Origin: Bidens hawaiensis
Lineage: Eukaryota; Streptophyta; Magnoliopsida; Asterales; Asteraceae
Assembly: GCA_021521415.1 (NCBI GenBank)
Contig: JAIQDT010000001.1
Location: forward strand, 5,022,001-5,086,000
Reading direction: 5' to 3'
Length of the DNA stretch: 64,000 bases
The notes under the pieces were generated by a model. The model was not told the DNA's origin, ran no database searches, and saw only the letters and a program-made list of their open reading frames with translations. Every line of letters begins with the position of its first letter. The stretch's first letter is position 1. Below are positions 10,697 to 22,620 of this stretch, one piece after another. The translations under genes and the position numbers were made by a program.

Positions 10697-12922
10697 TTAC
10701 ATAATTTTAGAAAGATCAATTTTTAGTATTTTCGATATCATTAAATAATTTTAATCATTAATACCCTTTATGTCTCCAAGACAATCAATGATTAAAATCT
10801 AGAACCCAACATTACATCCATATAGTAGTTAGGTGAGATTTATCCTAGTATTGAATTAACAAGGTAGTCAATGTTTGACGATTGCAACCCTTTGCAACTT
10901 CTAGTTTTATGGGACCGGTTAAACATCTTATGTTTAGTTGGCATGTTTAATCCCATCAACACCTTTGTACGCCATGCTTCGGTGACCTTATTCACATGGC
11001 TTCCAAATCAAGTCGTCCTACTTATACACACGTGTGAATTTACACATACAAGTGGTTAGGTGACCTTTATCCAACAAATATGGCTAACCCACCTCAAACT
11101 TACAAGTTTCCTCCAATGTGGTTAGGTGAACTTTATCCCATATCGAGTTCCCAAGTGATTCGAGTGTTGTATAAAAGGATGGTGTTAAACATGTTTTAAA
11201 AGGGATTTAGGTTTCCTATATTCTAGATTGGAAAACTATTTATGTACCTTGCATTTACATGCATTTAAATGCATGGTACTTTGTTTGAAAACCAATTTTC
11301 AAAGTTTCTTATAATAAAACACATTTTGTTGTGAAATTAATAACCTTTAATAAAACCAATTTTATTACCTAATAATTTCTAAAGAACCGATATTATGCAA
11401 GTTGTTGATTTTAAGTTGTTAAAAATCCATATGCAAAACAAAAAATAAATCAACCAAACAAGCATAAGTAAAATAACAAGTTCATAACCATAGCCACCTA
11501 AGATGACAACACTTGTTGACCGAAACAAATATGCCAAAAGGTCTCTCCTAAGGGACGAGAATGACACAAGGCATGTGTCGGTGAACTCCCACTTGATCCT
11601 GCATCCAAATGCTTCAGGTGTCCACCTTATTTAGGCTTCCTTTTGGGCTCCAACTTCAGCTCCTAGCTTTTTTTGGGCCTACATATTTGGGCTTTGGCCA
11701 CTAGGGTAAAATCCCATCTTGGACTATGAGGTCCATTAAGGCCCAATACCAAAACCGTAACTTTTTTGTATCTTCTTTTACAAAAAAATATATCCTAATA
11801 CATTTAGTAAAAGAAATACAAATAATCTACTTATTATGAAAACCAATATGAAATGAATAGATGGATTAGAAACCCAAATAAATGAATATTACAACTAAAT
11901 TGAAAACCTGATTAAATCACAACACAAAAAACACATCCAAACACAAGGTCAAGTGTAGGCTACGAACATCCAAATGCACATACAAATATGCAAGGTCTTA
12001 GAATACCAAAATTGTTCCCCTTTTACCCATAAAACTTTCGGCCAAGTCTAAGCAAACCGAAAGTTTCAGGTTTTGTCCAAACAAAATAAGTAATCATTCA
12101 TATGACTTAATCCTTCAAGATTACCACATGCATGTAAAGTATAATCTTGAAAAACAAAGGGGTAACCAAAAGCTCAAAACTTTCGGCCATATGGTGAACC
12201 ACACCATAAAACCCGAAAATATTTACAAAACAACCATAGGGTGTTTACAAGATACTACCTTTCAAGATGAATCTTGAAAAAGATAATGATCTTGAATGGC
12301 TAGTCTTTAAAGGAGAAGATCCTCAAACTTGTATACCCCAAGCCACCAACAAAGCACCCTTGATTTCCTAGGATTTCACTTTGCAAAAACTCCTCTTTTG
12401 CTTCTTCATTAGCCGAAAAATTGGAGAGCAAGAGAGAGTTTACTTGCGTGTGAGATAGAATAATATGAAACCAATGCACCCCCACTTTTTTTTTGCCAAT
12501 TATCTCTCATGCATGTTCTTGAAAGAGCAACACAATAAATAGACGAGAGAGAAAGATATTTCCCTCCCAAATATTCCAACCCTTTCATTTTATTACTTAT
12601 GTTATATTTGTTACATATTATAAAATGTAACATAACATAATGTAAGTAACATGCGTCATGTAATTTAACCAACTTAAATAACATTATAAAATGCTCTCTC
12701 TCAAAATATAATTATCCATATAACTTATTTACTACACAAGTGAAAATATTTAGAAATCCATTTTCTAATTATCGCGTGTGATGATATTTATTTGTTAGAT
12801 CGTATCTTGTAATAAATATCGTGGGTTTTAGTCTAGCTTGTTATTGGGTATGACCCGACTTAGATCATAGCGTACTAGCCACAGCAACTCTGATATATGT
12901 CTTGGGCAGACCGATTCCAACA
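10697..12922 (-). repeat. E 5' LTR plus leader
   Basis: About 2.2 kb of non-coding sequence upstream of E gag (minus orientation). The outer end at 12922 reads TGTTGGAATCGGTC on the minus strand, a typical copia LTR start. The inner LTR boundary and primer binding site could not be fixed: I found no clear match to the initiator-methionine tRNA site. The partner LTR is not in the window. ORFs of 60-90 codons here have no support. Confidence 0.6.
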
Positions 12923-13177
12923 TGAAACACCTAAGGGATCAGTTGATACCCCGTTAAATGTAATGATGAAGAAGATAAGAAGTTGGTGATTGAAGATGAG
13001 AAGGCTTATAGTGTGCTATGTGTGTACCTATTAGCTGATATTTCTCAAACAATAAGAGAGTACACCACTACTAAAGGTCTTTAGGATTATTTGATTGAGA
13101 AATTGGAAGGAAATCTTGAGATAAGAAACAATCTTAAGGAAATTTTGAGAGGAGAATTCAACATGTTCAATCACATT
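12923..13177 (+). pseudogene. gag: D: copia gag fragment, left part
   Basis: Translating through a stop gives gag-like sequence with AYSVLCVYLLADI and IREYTTTKGL, then LIEKLEGNLEIRNN, the usual order in copia gag (UBN2-type) domains. It is cut at 13177 by the ACATT target duplication and the LTR of A. The right half at 53598 continues in the same frame. E truncates the left end. Confidence 0.75.
13173..13177. repeat. Target site duplication of A, left (ACATT)
   Basis: ACATT directly before the TGTTGAGTC of the 5' LTR. Matches 53598-53602 directly after the 3' LTR. Confidence 0.9.
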
Positions 13178-14378
13178 TGTTGAGTCAAAGATTTGACCAA
13201 AATGAAGTACATGGAAGATTGGAATCTTCTCAACTTCCTCAGAATTCGCTAAGTGATTGATCCGGGCACATCTTAGACATCCGAGCAAGCTTGTACTTAG
13301 CCGGGTACGATATTTTGACTTTCGGGCAAGGTTATCTTCAAGAAGTCTTCTTTAGTGGATTTCCGAGCAAGGTTTGCTATATAATGCATTGCCGGGCAAG
13401 GTTCACTAATTTATGTAAATCCGAGCAAGGTTCACTTTATCAAGCAAGTCTTTTCTTCAGAGCCAAGTATATTACTCTCCCGAGTAAGGTTTGGCCAACC
13501 AAGTCCAAGAAGCCAAGTAATTGGAAGACCGGGCAAGGTATTCATTAATAAGTATGGTCCAAGTAGGCTTGATGATTTAATGATATATCTCTAAGTATCA
13601 TCGGGCAAGGTTTAGCTCAGGCAAGGAACAGTACTCCCGAGTACACTTTGCTAATAAGTTATTTTATAGCAAAAAGCTGAAATGGACCATTGAAGAACAA
13701 GGTTGCTCGTAAGGATTTGTCTGGCAAAGTTTGACAAAGCCAAGAAGACTGAAGTCTACTCGGTGAGTATTTTACTTGGTAAAATACTTTTCAAGTAAAG
13801 TCTACCCGGAAACTGATTCAGAGTACACTTCTATGTTACCAAGTCCTAAGGATAGCAGAGTACACATCCTACTCTGCGAATGAAGACTGTTGTAAAGCTT
13901 ACCCGGAAAACTTGTTTTACACTTAGTTTATTTTGAATATGTAATTTGAACATGTATGATTGTATTTAGGGTTTCTAGAAGGAATGACAGCTATCCTAGG
14001 TTGGCAGGCATATAAATAGAATGTTTAGGGCACGCCGCCAGATAGACGGACAGACAGAGAGAGACAGAGAGGTATACAGACACATTAATTGAGAGAATAT
14101 TGTGTGACGGCTGTCCTAGGATTCCTTAAAACCCTAAATCGATTATCCACTTTGTATGATGAAAATTATTTAAATGGAAATCTTTTGAGTGAATCCTGTT
14201 TGTATTGATTACTTTTGAATATTGATTATGCAACCGTATGTTTGTTATTGATTCCGCCTCTAACAAACGGTAGTCTTTCCAAAAATAGTAACCCGTCATT
14301 AACTCACTTGTCGACACATCAATCTGTGTGAGTTATGACATGATTAAGTAAGATCCAGCTGAAATCGAGGGACTGACA
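13178..14378 (+). repeat. A 5' LTR (1201 bp)
   Basis: TGTTGAGTC...GACTGACA. The first 310 bp and last 110 bp match the 3' LTR at 53064-53597 with about 3% differences by eye. Its core (13261-13920) is filled with degenerate copies of a YCGRGYAMRSTTTG-like motif. A TATA-like ATATAAATAG at about 14010 is followed by purine-rich GACAGAGAGAGACAGAG, a plausible promoter start. Confidence 0.9.
13261..13920 (+). repeat. Motif array in A LTR (CCGGGCAAGGTTTG-like)
   Basis: About 15-18 degenerate direct copies, such as CCGAGCAAGGTTTGC, CCGGGCAAGGTTCAC, CCGAGTAAGGTTTGG and CCGAGTACACTTTGC, spaced irregularly by 20-60 bp. The same motif family recurs at 35948-36972 upstream of ORF2 of the same element. 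Function unknown; it could bind a regulatory protein. Confidence 0.8.
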
Positions 14379-14683
14379 AGTGGTAGAGCTGATTACTGCT
14401 ATTTTGGAAAGATTTGTGTTGCTGGTTGAAGATTTGAAGAAGAATGACATAAGCAGACCACTGTTCCATTGATTTGTGACGTCAGCAGCTCTATTTTTTT
14501 ATTTTTTTTTCAGATCTACAATCTACCGGTGTTTTCTCTTCCTTATTTCAATTAAAGTCTTAAACTTTATATTTAAATCTTGTTCTAATCACATCAGACA
14601 CATCAGATCTGAGCCTTCGGTTTTCAGATCTGATTATTTTGAAACTGTGTTTTTACAAGGAAACTGATTTTTGATTTCTCAAA
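14379..14683 (+). other. A leader with degraded primer binding site
   Basis: Right after the LTR, AGTGGTAGAGC resembles the initiator-tRNA site TGGTATCAGAGC with three bases lost. The remaining 290 bp to the gag ATG are non-coding, with a T-rich run near 14491-14510. Confidence 0.55.
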
Positions 14684-17600
14684 ATGTCAGGATATGAGGA
14701 AAACTTTACCAAGTGGAAAGTACTCTTTGAAGCAGCCGTATGCTACAATGATGTTGATATGTGGAACTCCATCAAGAATGGTCCTCAAGAGGAAGCTGAA
14801 GAAGGTGCAAATCCAGCAGCCACTGCTGCTGTGAGAGAAAGGATGAGAAAGGTTGATGACAAGGCTTTAGCTATGTTGAAGCTAGGTCTGTCATGGGAAA
14901 TACTTACCAAGGTTGCACATCATCCCAATGCCAAGGCAATGTATGATGTAATACTTGAGATGTTTGAAGGAAATGTTGAACTCAAGAACTTCAAGAAGCA
15001 GAGATTGAACCAGCAGTTGGAAAGATTCAAGTATAAAGAAGGAGAAAGGTTGAAATCAATTCTGGAAAGGTTTTTGGGAATTTTAAATGAGCTCAGAACA
15101 ACAGACTATGTCATAACTGACTTTGACCTTAATACCAAACTGCTCAACTCTATGCCAAAAGAATGGTATACTGCTTGCAAGTTCATTCTTACAAAGCACA
15201 ACTTCAATGGGCTAAAAGTAGATGATGTAGTGTGCTTTCTCCAAGCTGCTGAGATAGAAATTATAGAAAATGAGATGATAAGGGAGGAAAGACCCTGCTT
15301 CAATGTTTCAAATGCATTGATTGCACCTATGGGTAATCTGACTACCAAGAATCAGCAGCAGATTCCTAACATTGAAGAACCTGTTGAGCACAATGCTGAT
15401 ACTCCAAAGTCTTTCATTGGTGGTAGCACAAGTAATCAAGGAAACCAACAACGATTCAATGTGTAGCTGATTGATGACACTGATTCTGCCTCTATGGCAA
15501 GTGGAAATGTTCCTCACACTGGTGGTGGACATGGTCAAGGAAATGAAACACAAGCCTTGCTGTCTATGTTTACTGAGTCATATAATGCATTTGTTGCAAA
15601 GAACCTAATCCACACAAGTGTAGTACAAGAAATTTAGAGCAGATTGATGCAGATGATTTGGAAGACATGGATTTGAAGTGGCAAGCTGCCATGTTGGCTT
15701 TGAGAAGTAAGAGGTTGTATAATAGAACTGGTAGATCTCTAGTTTCTGGTCCAAATGAAAGGATTTGATTTGACAAGTCAAAGGCAATCTGCTACAATTG
15801 CCAACAGCCAGGACATTTTGCAAGAGAATGCAACCTGCCAAGGAACTATCAGATGAATCAATTCCAGAATCAACAGCCAAGAGGTCAACAGCAATACCAG
15901 CAGAATCAGCAAAGAAATAACAACCAAAACTTAAACAACCAAAACTTCAACAACAACTTCAATCCCAACAACAATTACAATCCCCACTTCAACAACTTTC
16001 AGCCTCAAATGAACAATCAACAGAGTATGCAACAGAATCAAGGTTTTCAAATGAACAACAATCAGAACCTTCAAGCAGTTCAAAATGTTCCAAACAACAC
16101 TGTTCCAGCCAACCAAAATCAACCAAGAAACCAATGAAATGTGGTAGTGACTACACAACATGAAGGTAATTTTGATTGGAGCAATCATGAAGAAGACATT
16201 GCAGATGATATCAAGAGGGAAAATGTGGCATTCATGGCCATAATTGGGAAAGAAGCTGGATCATTGTCTCAGGTACATTCTGCTCCTACTACTGATTTAA
16301 CTGAAGTTATCAATGAACTAAAAATGAAAGTAGGCAAGCTGAAAAGTGAGTGTTTTAAGAAACAAAGTATTATCAATGCATATGAGGCAAGTGAAATGGT
16401 GAGTGAGGAAAGAATGAAAAGTTTGGAAGGAGACTGTGTTAACAGTTACAGAGCTCAGAAAAGATTCACCACTGAAATTGATGGGTTGAAGAAAATGATT
16501 GTGGAAGAGAAGGTACTGAACACAAAGTTTCAAGTGGACAATGAATTCTTTAAGAACTTGGTCTCCACTGGTAACATTTGTGGAATTTTAAACCAAGTTA
16601 AGGAAGAAGACAAATACAAAGCAGTACCACCACCTTTCAACAACAACTTTATGCCAAAAGTGGATAAAGAGAAAAGAAATGCATATCTACAACAATTCAA
16701 AGATGTCTTTTAAGACAAAGAAGAACTTGTGGATTTGTACAAGAATGTTGAGGTGAATGATGAAGGAGAGTTTGCTGTGAAGAAAGAGTTGAAAGAAGAA
16801 AAATCAATTGGAGTTCAAGTTTCTGAAGATGACCTTGAGTCAATTGATTTGAATCAAGATGACTTAAGTGATTTGAGTGATCAAATTACTGAAGAGGAGA
16901 TTAAAGCTGCTGAAAAAAGAAGAAGATACAAGAAACTTGAATCTGTTGATCTACTTCCAAAGTATCCACCAGTCACACCAAGAATGAAGAAACAAAATGA
17001 TAAAATGAAAAGAGAACATGTTTCTTTTGACATCTGTGAAAGAAAAAAGATAAGCTACAATGCAGTCAGGCCACCAAGTAAAGATGTGTTGGATAGGATA
17101 AAGCAGAATAACAAGAAAAGGGTGAAAGAAGATGTGAAAGTTGAAAACTTTATCCCTGTTTATCCTATTTTCTCAAGCATTGAAGATTTTGATATTGGAG
17201 AAGTAGAAACAATGGAAGAATATGAAAAGAAAAAAATCAAGACAAAGGGAAAACATAGAGGAAGAACCCTTGAGTACAAGAAAAATTGTTTTTGTTAAAG
17301 GGAAAGTGGAAAGAAGTGACATAAGAATTGTTGAATTTGTTCCCTTCTCAATTGATTTTGACAGTTTAAAACCTAGAAAAACAATTGGAGTTGATTCACC
17401 AAGACCGAGTGAAAGGTTCAAGAAACCAAAAGAACATGAAATGTTCAAAGGCAAGGTATGGTGCAAGAAGTGTGATGAATATGGTCACCACACAGACTCA
17501 TGCAATGAAAGATTGAAATTTCAACCATTTCATGTCCCAGATGGAACAAAGTATGGCCAAAACTTTGTTCTGTACAAACAGAAGTATGATGTGTATTTGG

Positions 17601-18196
17601 GAAAATGAAATGTGTGTGGAAAGGACACAAATACTGAGAAGAAAGTTGAAGTCAAAGGAAAGAAACACGTGATTAAATCAGCAAGAAGAAGTAAGTCACC
17701 TAAGAAGCATGAAAAAGTGACCAAAAAGAACAATCAGCCATTGAGAATCAAACAAGATAATCAATCGGTTAAATCTGATGAATCTCAAGGATCACCTAGA
17801 AGTGAAAAGATAAGAAACAAAAGTGTCTTTTCAAGAAAGAAATCAACAGAACTGACAGGTGATGAGAAGTTCTTATTGAAATATGGATTTAAACCACATG
17901 GTTTTCTTTGGAAACCTAAGACTGAGAGTAAGGTTGAGATAATTGCTGATGTGAGAGACTACTATGAAAAGAAGGACTATGTGTTAAAGGAGTATACTCC
18001 TGACTCAGCTGAATACCAGTGTTCAACCTCACTTGTTAAAACTCCAAGAGAGTGTGGTTATGAAACAGACAATTTTGATAATCTAGAAATCACTCTTGAA
18101 GATCCTGAACCAACAACACTCACTTCCCAAGCTGCCTCTGAAACTGAATCTGATAAGCTGCAAGTTGATATGACTTGCACTTCATCACTCAACTGA
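14684..18196 (+). pseudogene. gag: A gag, very long, two zinc knuckles, frameshifted
   Basis: Capsid-like gag starting at MSGYEENFTKWK (14684). The N-terminal 260 codons are a copia gag (UBN2-type) domain with AMYDVILEMFEG and LNSMPKEW. After a stop at 15464 the frame moves, giving a first CCHC knuckle (CYNCQQPGHFAREC, 15793-15834), then a Gln/Asn-rich stretch (15853-16137), then a coiled-coil and Lys/Glu-rich region. A second knuckle (CKKCDEYGHHTDSC) is at 17462-17503. Stops at about 15767, 16135, 16711 and 17606 and a frame change near 17222-17298 break it. Two knuckles separated by a long charged linker are also seen in B, so the layout is inherited. The usual copia gag is much shorter. 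Confidence 0.82.
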
Positions 18197-18240
18197 TCAA
18201 ATTTTTCTTTGTGCAGGAACAGTCCACTCCTTAGAATGAC

Positions 18241-19044
18241 ATATGGTATATGGATAGTGGTTGTTCTAGGCACATGACTTGTGACAAAAGGTCACTGGTG
18301 AATTATGAAGAAAAGTATGAAGGTCCTGTAGCTTTTGGGAGTGATGAAAATGGTGGAAAGATTGTAGGAAAAGGAATCTTAACAAATGGGAAAGTCTCAT
18401 TTGATAATGTATTTCATGTTGAAGGTCTTCAATACAATCTGCTGAGTATATCAGAAATGTGTGATAAGGGATACAAAGTCAGTTTTGATGATTCACACTA
18501 TTTCATTTTAAAACCTGAGTTTGTGATTCCACCTGATATGATTATGATGATGGCACCAAGAAATGGCAATTTGTATGAATTGAATATGAAAGAAGCTGTT
18601 TCAAGAGGAGGTGCATGTTTTGTTTCCAAAGCCACTGAAAATGAATCAAAATTGTGGCATAGGAAACTGTGTCATGTGAACTTAAAGAACATGAATAGAC
18701 TTGTCAAAGGGGAGCATGTCATAGGCTTACCTACAAGAGAGTTCAAGTTGGATGATCATTGTTGTTCATGCCAAAAGGGAAAACAACACAAATCTACCCA
18801 TAAGCCAAAGCTCATCAATTCAATTGATCAAGTACTTGAATTACTTCACATGGATCTCTTTGGTCCTGTAAGTGTACCAAGTATAGGGAAGAAGAGATAT
18901 TGTCTTGTGATTATTGATGACTATTCAAGATATACTTGGGTTTATTTCCTAAGTACCAAGGATGAGACTGCAGAGTTGATTAAAGGTTGTGTAACAATGA
19001 TTGAGAACAAGTTGAATAAGAAAGTCAAGATGATGAGAAGTGAC
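18241..19044 (+). pseudogene. pol: A protease and N-terminal integrase, cut by B
   Basis: Open from 18250. The protease motif appears as MDSGCSRHMT, the standard copia form. A GAG-pre-integrase zinc region follows (LWHRKLCHVN, then CCSCQKGKQH near 18762-18790), then the integrase core with LLHMDLFGPV (first catalytic Asp) and VIIDDYSRYTWVYF. It ends at MRSD, 19044, where B is inserted; the same frame resumes at 31435 with NGTEF. Just upstream, a stop at 18232 and a CTTTGTGCAGGAACAG block precede pol; B has the same block (see findings). Confidence 0.88.
19040..19044. repeat. Target site duplication of B, left (GTGAC)
   Basis: GTGAC before the 5' LTR of B; repeated at 31430-31434 after its 3' LTR. 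Confidence 0.95.
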
Positions 19045-19453
19045 TGTTGGTGCATGATGTCAGTAGTTCAGTATCTAGTGTTTTGTATGTGTCTGTAATC
19101 GAGTTAGATTGTTTGTGTTGTGTTTAGATAAGTTGTCACACAAGTTAAACTGATGTAAGAGAACTTGTGGACAAGCGAAGTTAGGACAACTTCGCCTAAC
19201 ATGTTAGGCGAAGTTGTCGAGGTGTATTTAACCTCAACTTCGGCTTGTTTTGTTTAAGAATTTCTAGAACGTGTATTTGTGATTTGATATCACGTGTTGA
19301 AGTGTTGCAATACAACGTGTCTTATCAGTATTGTAACGTGTGTTCGTGTTCGTTTTAACGTATTACACATCTTACGCTCGTATCGTGTTACATAGGGATT
19401 CCGCACCTACGTATTACGAGATACTCCTGTGTAGATCCGGCTAGGAACCTACA
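19045..19453 (+). repeat. B 5' LTR (409 bp)
   Basis: TGTTGGTGC...AACCTACA, immediately followed by the primer binding site. It contains a perfect 34-bp palindrome at 19185-19218 built from two inverted AGGCGAAGTTGTC copies, then a TATTTAA TATA-like box near 19225 framed by GAGGT/ACCTC. Several ACGTG-core sequences occur downstream (19269-19360). Confidence 0.95.
19185..19218. promoter_or_regulatory. 34-bp palindrome in B LTR, upstream of TATA-like box
   Basis: Reads the same on both strands; each half holds one GGCGAAGTT copy. In the 3' LTR (31161-31194) only the central base pair is mismatched. It lies just before TATTTAA, the expected place for a promoter-proximal control site. Regulatory function is inference. 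Confidence 0.55.
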
Positions 19454-19454
19454 A

Positions 19455-19467
19455 TTGGTATCAGAGC
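19455..19467 (+). other. B primer binding site
   Basis: TTGGTATCAGAGC right after the LTR, complementary to the 3' end of plant initiator methionine tRNA, the usual minus-strand primer of copia elements. Confidence 0.9.
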
Positions 19468-19666
19468 TTTTGCTCGTGATTGTGTGGTTCGGATTATCAC
19501 ACGAGTGTTAAGATCGTTCCATTCGATTATTCGCGGAACGAGCTTACGTTGAAATACATAGTTTCTGTGTTTTACCCATCTCCCACCATCAAATAAAACC
19601 CTTTACACCTTCGCATACCTCGCAATACGTCAAATTAAAACCTGCAAAAACCTTGTGTTCATCAGG

Positions 19667-19876
19667 CGAAGTTGCCGTCACTGTTCGTAGGGTTTAAGCG
19701 AAGTTATAAGGTTAAGCGAAGTTATCAATTAAGCGAAGTTATTAATTAAGCGAAGTTGTTTGTTAAGCGAAGTTGAAGTTAAGCGATGTTATAGATTTAA
19801 GCGAAGTTATAGATTTAAGCGAAGTTGAGGAAACAAGCGAAGTTAAGCTTAAGCAAAGTTAAGCATAACTTCGCCA
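19667..19876 (+). repeat. GCGAAGTT array in B leader
   Basis: About eleven copies of AAGCGAAGTT or near matches in direct orientation with a period near 18-20 bp, ending with one inverted copy (AACTTCGCC, about 19866). Same motif as in the B LTR and in the 27227-27990 array. Confidence 0.85.
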
Positions 19877-19953
19877 TCTGATCACTGTTCAGAATAAAAG
19901 AAAAAAAATTTTTAATACTTTCGTTGTGTTTTCGAGTCGTGTTTCTTTCAACG

Positions 19954-22590
19954 ATGACTTCAATAAACATTACGGAACTGGTGAAAATGGAGGTTGAAGC
20001 CGGTTCAGCAACTAAGGCTCCAAAAATGCTTAAGGGTACCGATTTCATTGCTTGGAAAGATCGGTTTGAACAGTATGTGAAATACCAAGATGCTAAGATG
20101 TGGGTGTGCATACAGGATGGATACATTCCACCAACGGCCTTGTTTGAGGGTCGTGAACAGATTATGAAGTACAATAAGATGGAAGAGGAGGAAAAGAAGA
20201 TGTATGAAGCAGAATGTAAAGCTCATGCTGCAATAACAATGGCTCTTCCACAAGAGATTCTTCGTACATTCAAGAAGTACAAAACTGCTAGAGAGCTATG
20301 GGAAGCACTTGAAAATCGATATGAAGGTAATGTGGGGATACATGCTTCCAAAACAAAGCTACTAAAAACCCAATTCTCTGTATTCAAGTATCTGAAAAAT
20401 GAATCCCTTGACGATATCATCACCAGATATTACCACTTGATGACCGAGCTCAGCAATTACTCCATTGTATAAAAAGAAGATGAGATAGTAGAGAAACTTC
20501 TTGATGCTCTTCCACCAAAATGGGAAATGTATACGGTTTTAATGGGAGAGGATAAAGAATTTGCCAATATTGACCTTGAGACAACAGTCAATAAGTTACG
20601 AAATTTTGAGCTCAATATGGTTCGAAAGGAGACACCAACTGATCAGGTTCAGGATCCAGGAATGTATGGTGCGAAAGTCTCTCCAAGTTCAAGTTCAAAA
20701 TCAGAATCGTCTGCCTATTACTCAAAGGGAGAATCAAACTCCAACTCAACTCGAGATGGTCATGTGATTCTCAATATGGATGGCGACGTGTGTTTCGTAG
20801 CTGGAGGTAGTAGTTCTTCAAAACCTCAATCAACAACTGGTAATGTACCCTCAAATGTTTCGACCTACAACTACTCACAGATGCCCATGAGTGTTAAATC
20901 AGCTGAACAACAGTTTGCTCTCTATGCATCCTTCATTGCATCGTATGAAAACTACATCAAAGGTAAAATAGTCGACCCTGCAACTTTGGATGAAGACTAT
21001 GATCAGATCAATGCTGATGATTTAGAAGAGATGGATCTGCAGTGGCAGATGGCTATGATTGTAAGAAGGGTTAAGAGATTCATGAAGAAAACAGGTAGAA
21101 AGTTCGTTGGAGAAAGACCAGGGTTTGATAAATCAAAAGTTAGATGTTACAACTGTCAACAAAATGGTCACTTTGCCAAGGAATGTACCAATGAGAGAGT
21201 CGAACGTAGTCAGAACAGAGCTGCACAACAGAATGGGGGAGGTAGTGAGAACAGGGCTATGGTATCTAGACAGAATGGTGGATACAACTGGAACCTGCAA
21301 GTTGAGGAAGTGTGCTAACAGGCCAATTTGGTAAACATAGAGACTGAAGGAAGTAAGAGGGAGACGGGAGAAAATCAAGCCTATATGGCAGAAGTCAACG
21401 ATCAGCTCTCTGAGGTAAGTTCTGAACTTCATTGCATGCAATGTGAAAATCTGTCTGAACAATAGAAAACAATAACTGATCAGTTTGTTAGTTTGGACGC
21501 ACAATTTAAAACGTTAAAAGAAGATCATCACTATACTAAAACTAGAGAAAACAGTTACTCGGTAAAAATAAAAGCTAGTGAAAAGGATATCAGAAGTCTT
21601 ATAGCCAGTCTAGCTGATAAAATACAAGTAGTTGATCTTAGTTATGAAGTGTTAGAAGAGAAAACCAAACTAATTGCTAAAAGAGATAAACAGATTGCTG
21701 ATTACTAGGTAAAAGTGGTGGAACTAAACAGAAAAATTGAACAATTTAGAAATTCCTCATCAATGCTTGATCACATTGTAAGTGTTCAACGTTCCCCAGT
21801 TAACAAAGGGGGAATTGGATTTTCTGAAGTTCCACCACCGTATAACCACAACTATACTTATAATCCTAGTAATCAGAAATCTGCTGATGTTGAGATTAAT
21901 CAGACAGTTCCAGTCAAAATTTCGACTAAAGAACCTGAAGTTAGTAAAAGCGAAACGAGTAAGCCAATTCCAAATGTTAAGATTTCTGTTCCTAGTTCTG
22001 TCTCATCAAATTCGGACAAGTCATCCGAATCGGGTGAGATAAAGGAAGAGGCAACATTACTAAAACGGGGGGAGGAATATAAGCCTGATGAAAAGAGTTC
22101 TTCCATAAACCCGTTCGTCCCACCGTATGTGAGACAAACGGGTAGTAATGTAACCTCAACATCCGAAACAACTGTTGAGACGAAAGTTGAACACAGGAGT
22201 TGTTTTAGATGCAATCAAGTAGGACACCTTATTGCTGATTGCTCTCTAAACCAGAGAAAATTTAGAGGAATGAGGCCTCCGAAGACTGAGTATAAAAAGT
22301 ATGGTAATTATTATACTGGTAAGAATGCGAACCCACCAAACTTCAGACATTGGACAAATCCAAGATTTCAAAGAAATCGATCTCAGTTTTTCCCAGTCAA
22401 CAACAAAACTTACAATTAAAATTCAGTTAATTCACTAAGGTTTGGATGGCCTCATAGTCAATCCTCAAGAAGGTTTCCTTTCAGAACTCACAGAAATCAT
22501 CCTCAAACTGACTTTGGGCAACCAAAGTACGGGATGCTGTTTAACAGATTTAATCGACCCAAGACAAGTAGGTCTTGGGTCCCCAGATTT
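19954..22590 (+). pseudogene. gag: B gag, two zinc knuckles, single frame with stops
   Basis: MTSINITELVK at 19954 starts a copia gag whose frame can be followed to about 22590. The capsid-like domain has FIAWKDRFEQYV, ELWEALENRYEG and LLDALPPKWE. A first CCHC knuckle (CYNCQQNGHFAKEC) is at 21147-21188, a heptad-rich coiled coil covers about 21340-21780, and a second knuckle (CFRCNQVGHLIADC) is at 22201-22242. In-frame stops: 20470, 21316, about 21463, 21706, 22417 and the terminal TAA at 22591. The second ATG of the upstream open stretch (19924) was chosen because MTSINITE fits the family start. Gag packages RNA; this copy cannot make it whole. Confidence 0.85.
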
Positions 22591-22620
22591 TAATCTTTTG
22601 CTTTAATTGTGCAGGAACAG
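22591..22620 (+). other. Gag-pol junction with stop and splice-acceptor-like block, B
   Basis: Gag ends SWVPRF then TAA; a T-rich run and TTGTGCAG|GAACAG follow, after which pol starts in the same frame. A has a stop and the same TTGTGCAGGAACAG at 18207-18222. Confidence 0.5.

Larger units (their letters stand above)
6982..12922 (-). mobile_element. E: decayed Ty1/copia element, 3' end cut by G1
   Basis: Read on the minus strand: a presumed LTR beginning TGTTGGAATCGG (ending at 12922), gag, CCHC knuckle, protease, integrase, reverse transcriptase and part of RNase H. Integrase before RT is the Ty1/copia order. The element stops within RNase H at 6982 where the G1 LTR begins; the rest lies left of the window, if present. 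Many stops and frame changes. I could not assign a lineage with confidence. Confidence 0.88.

Noticed and set aside
10700..10900. Initiator-tRNA primer site for copia E
   Set aside because: No TGGTATCAGAGC-like match on the minus strand upstream of gag, so the inner LTR boundary was left open.
13261..13920. CRISPR-like array
   Set aside because: Motif copies are degenerate, irregularly spaced and inside a plant LTR.
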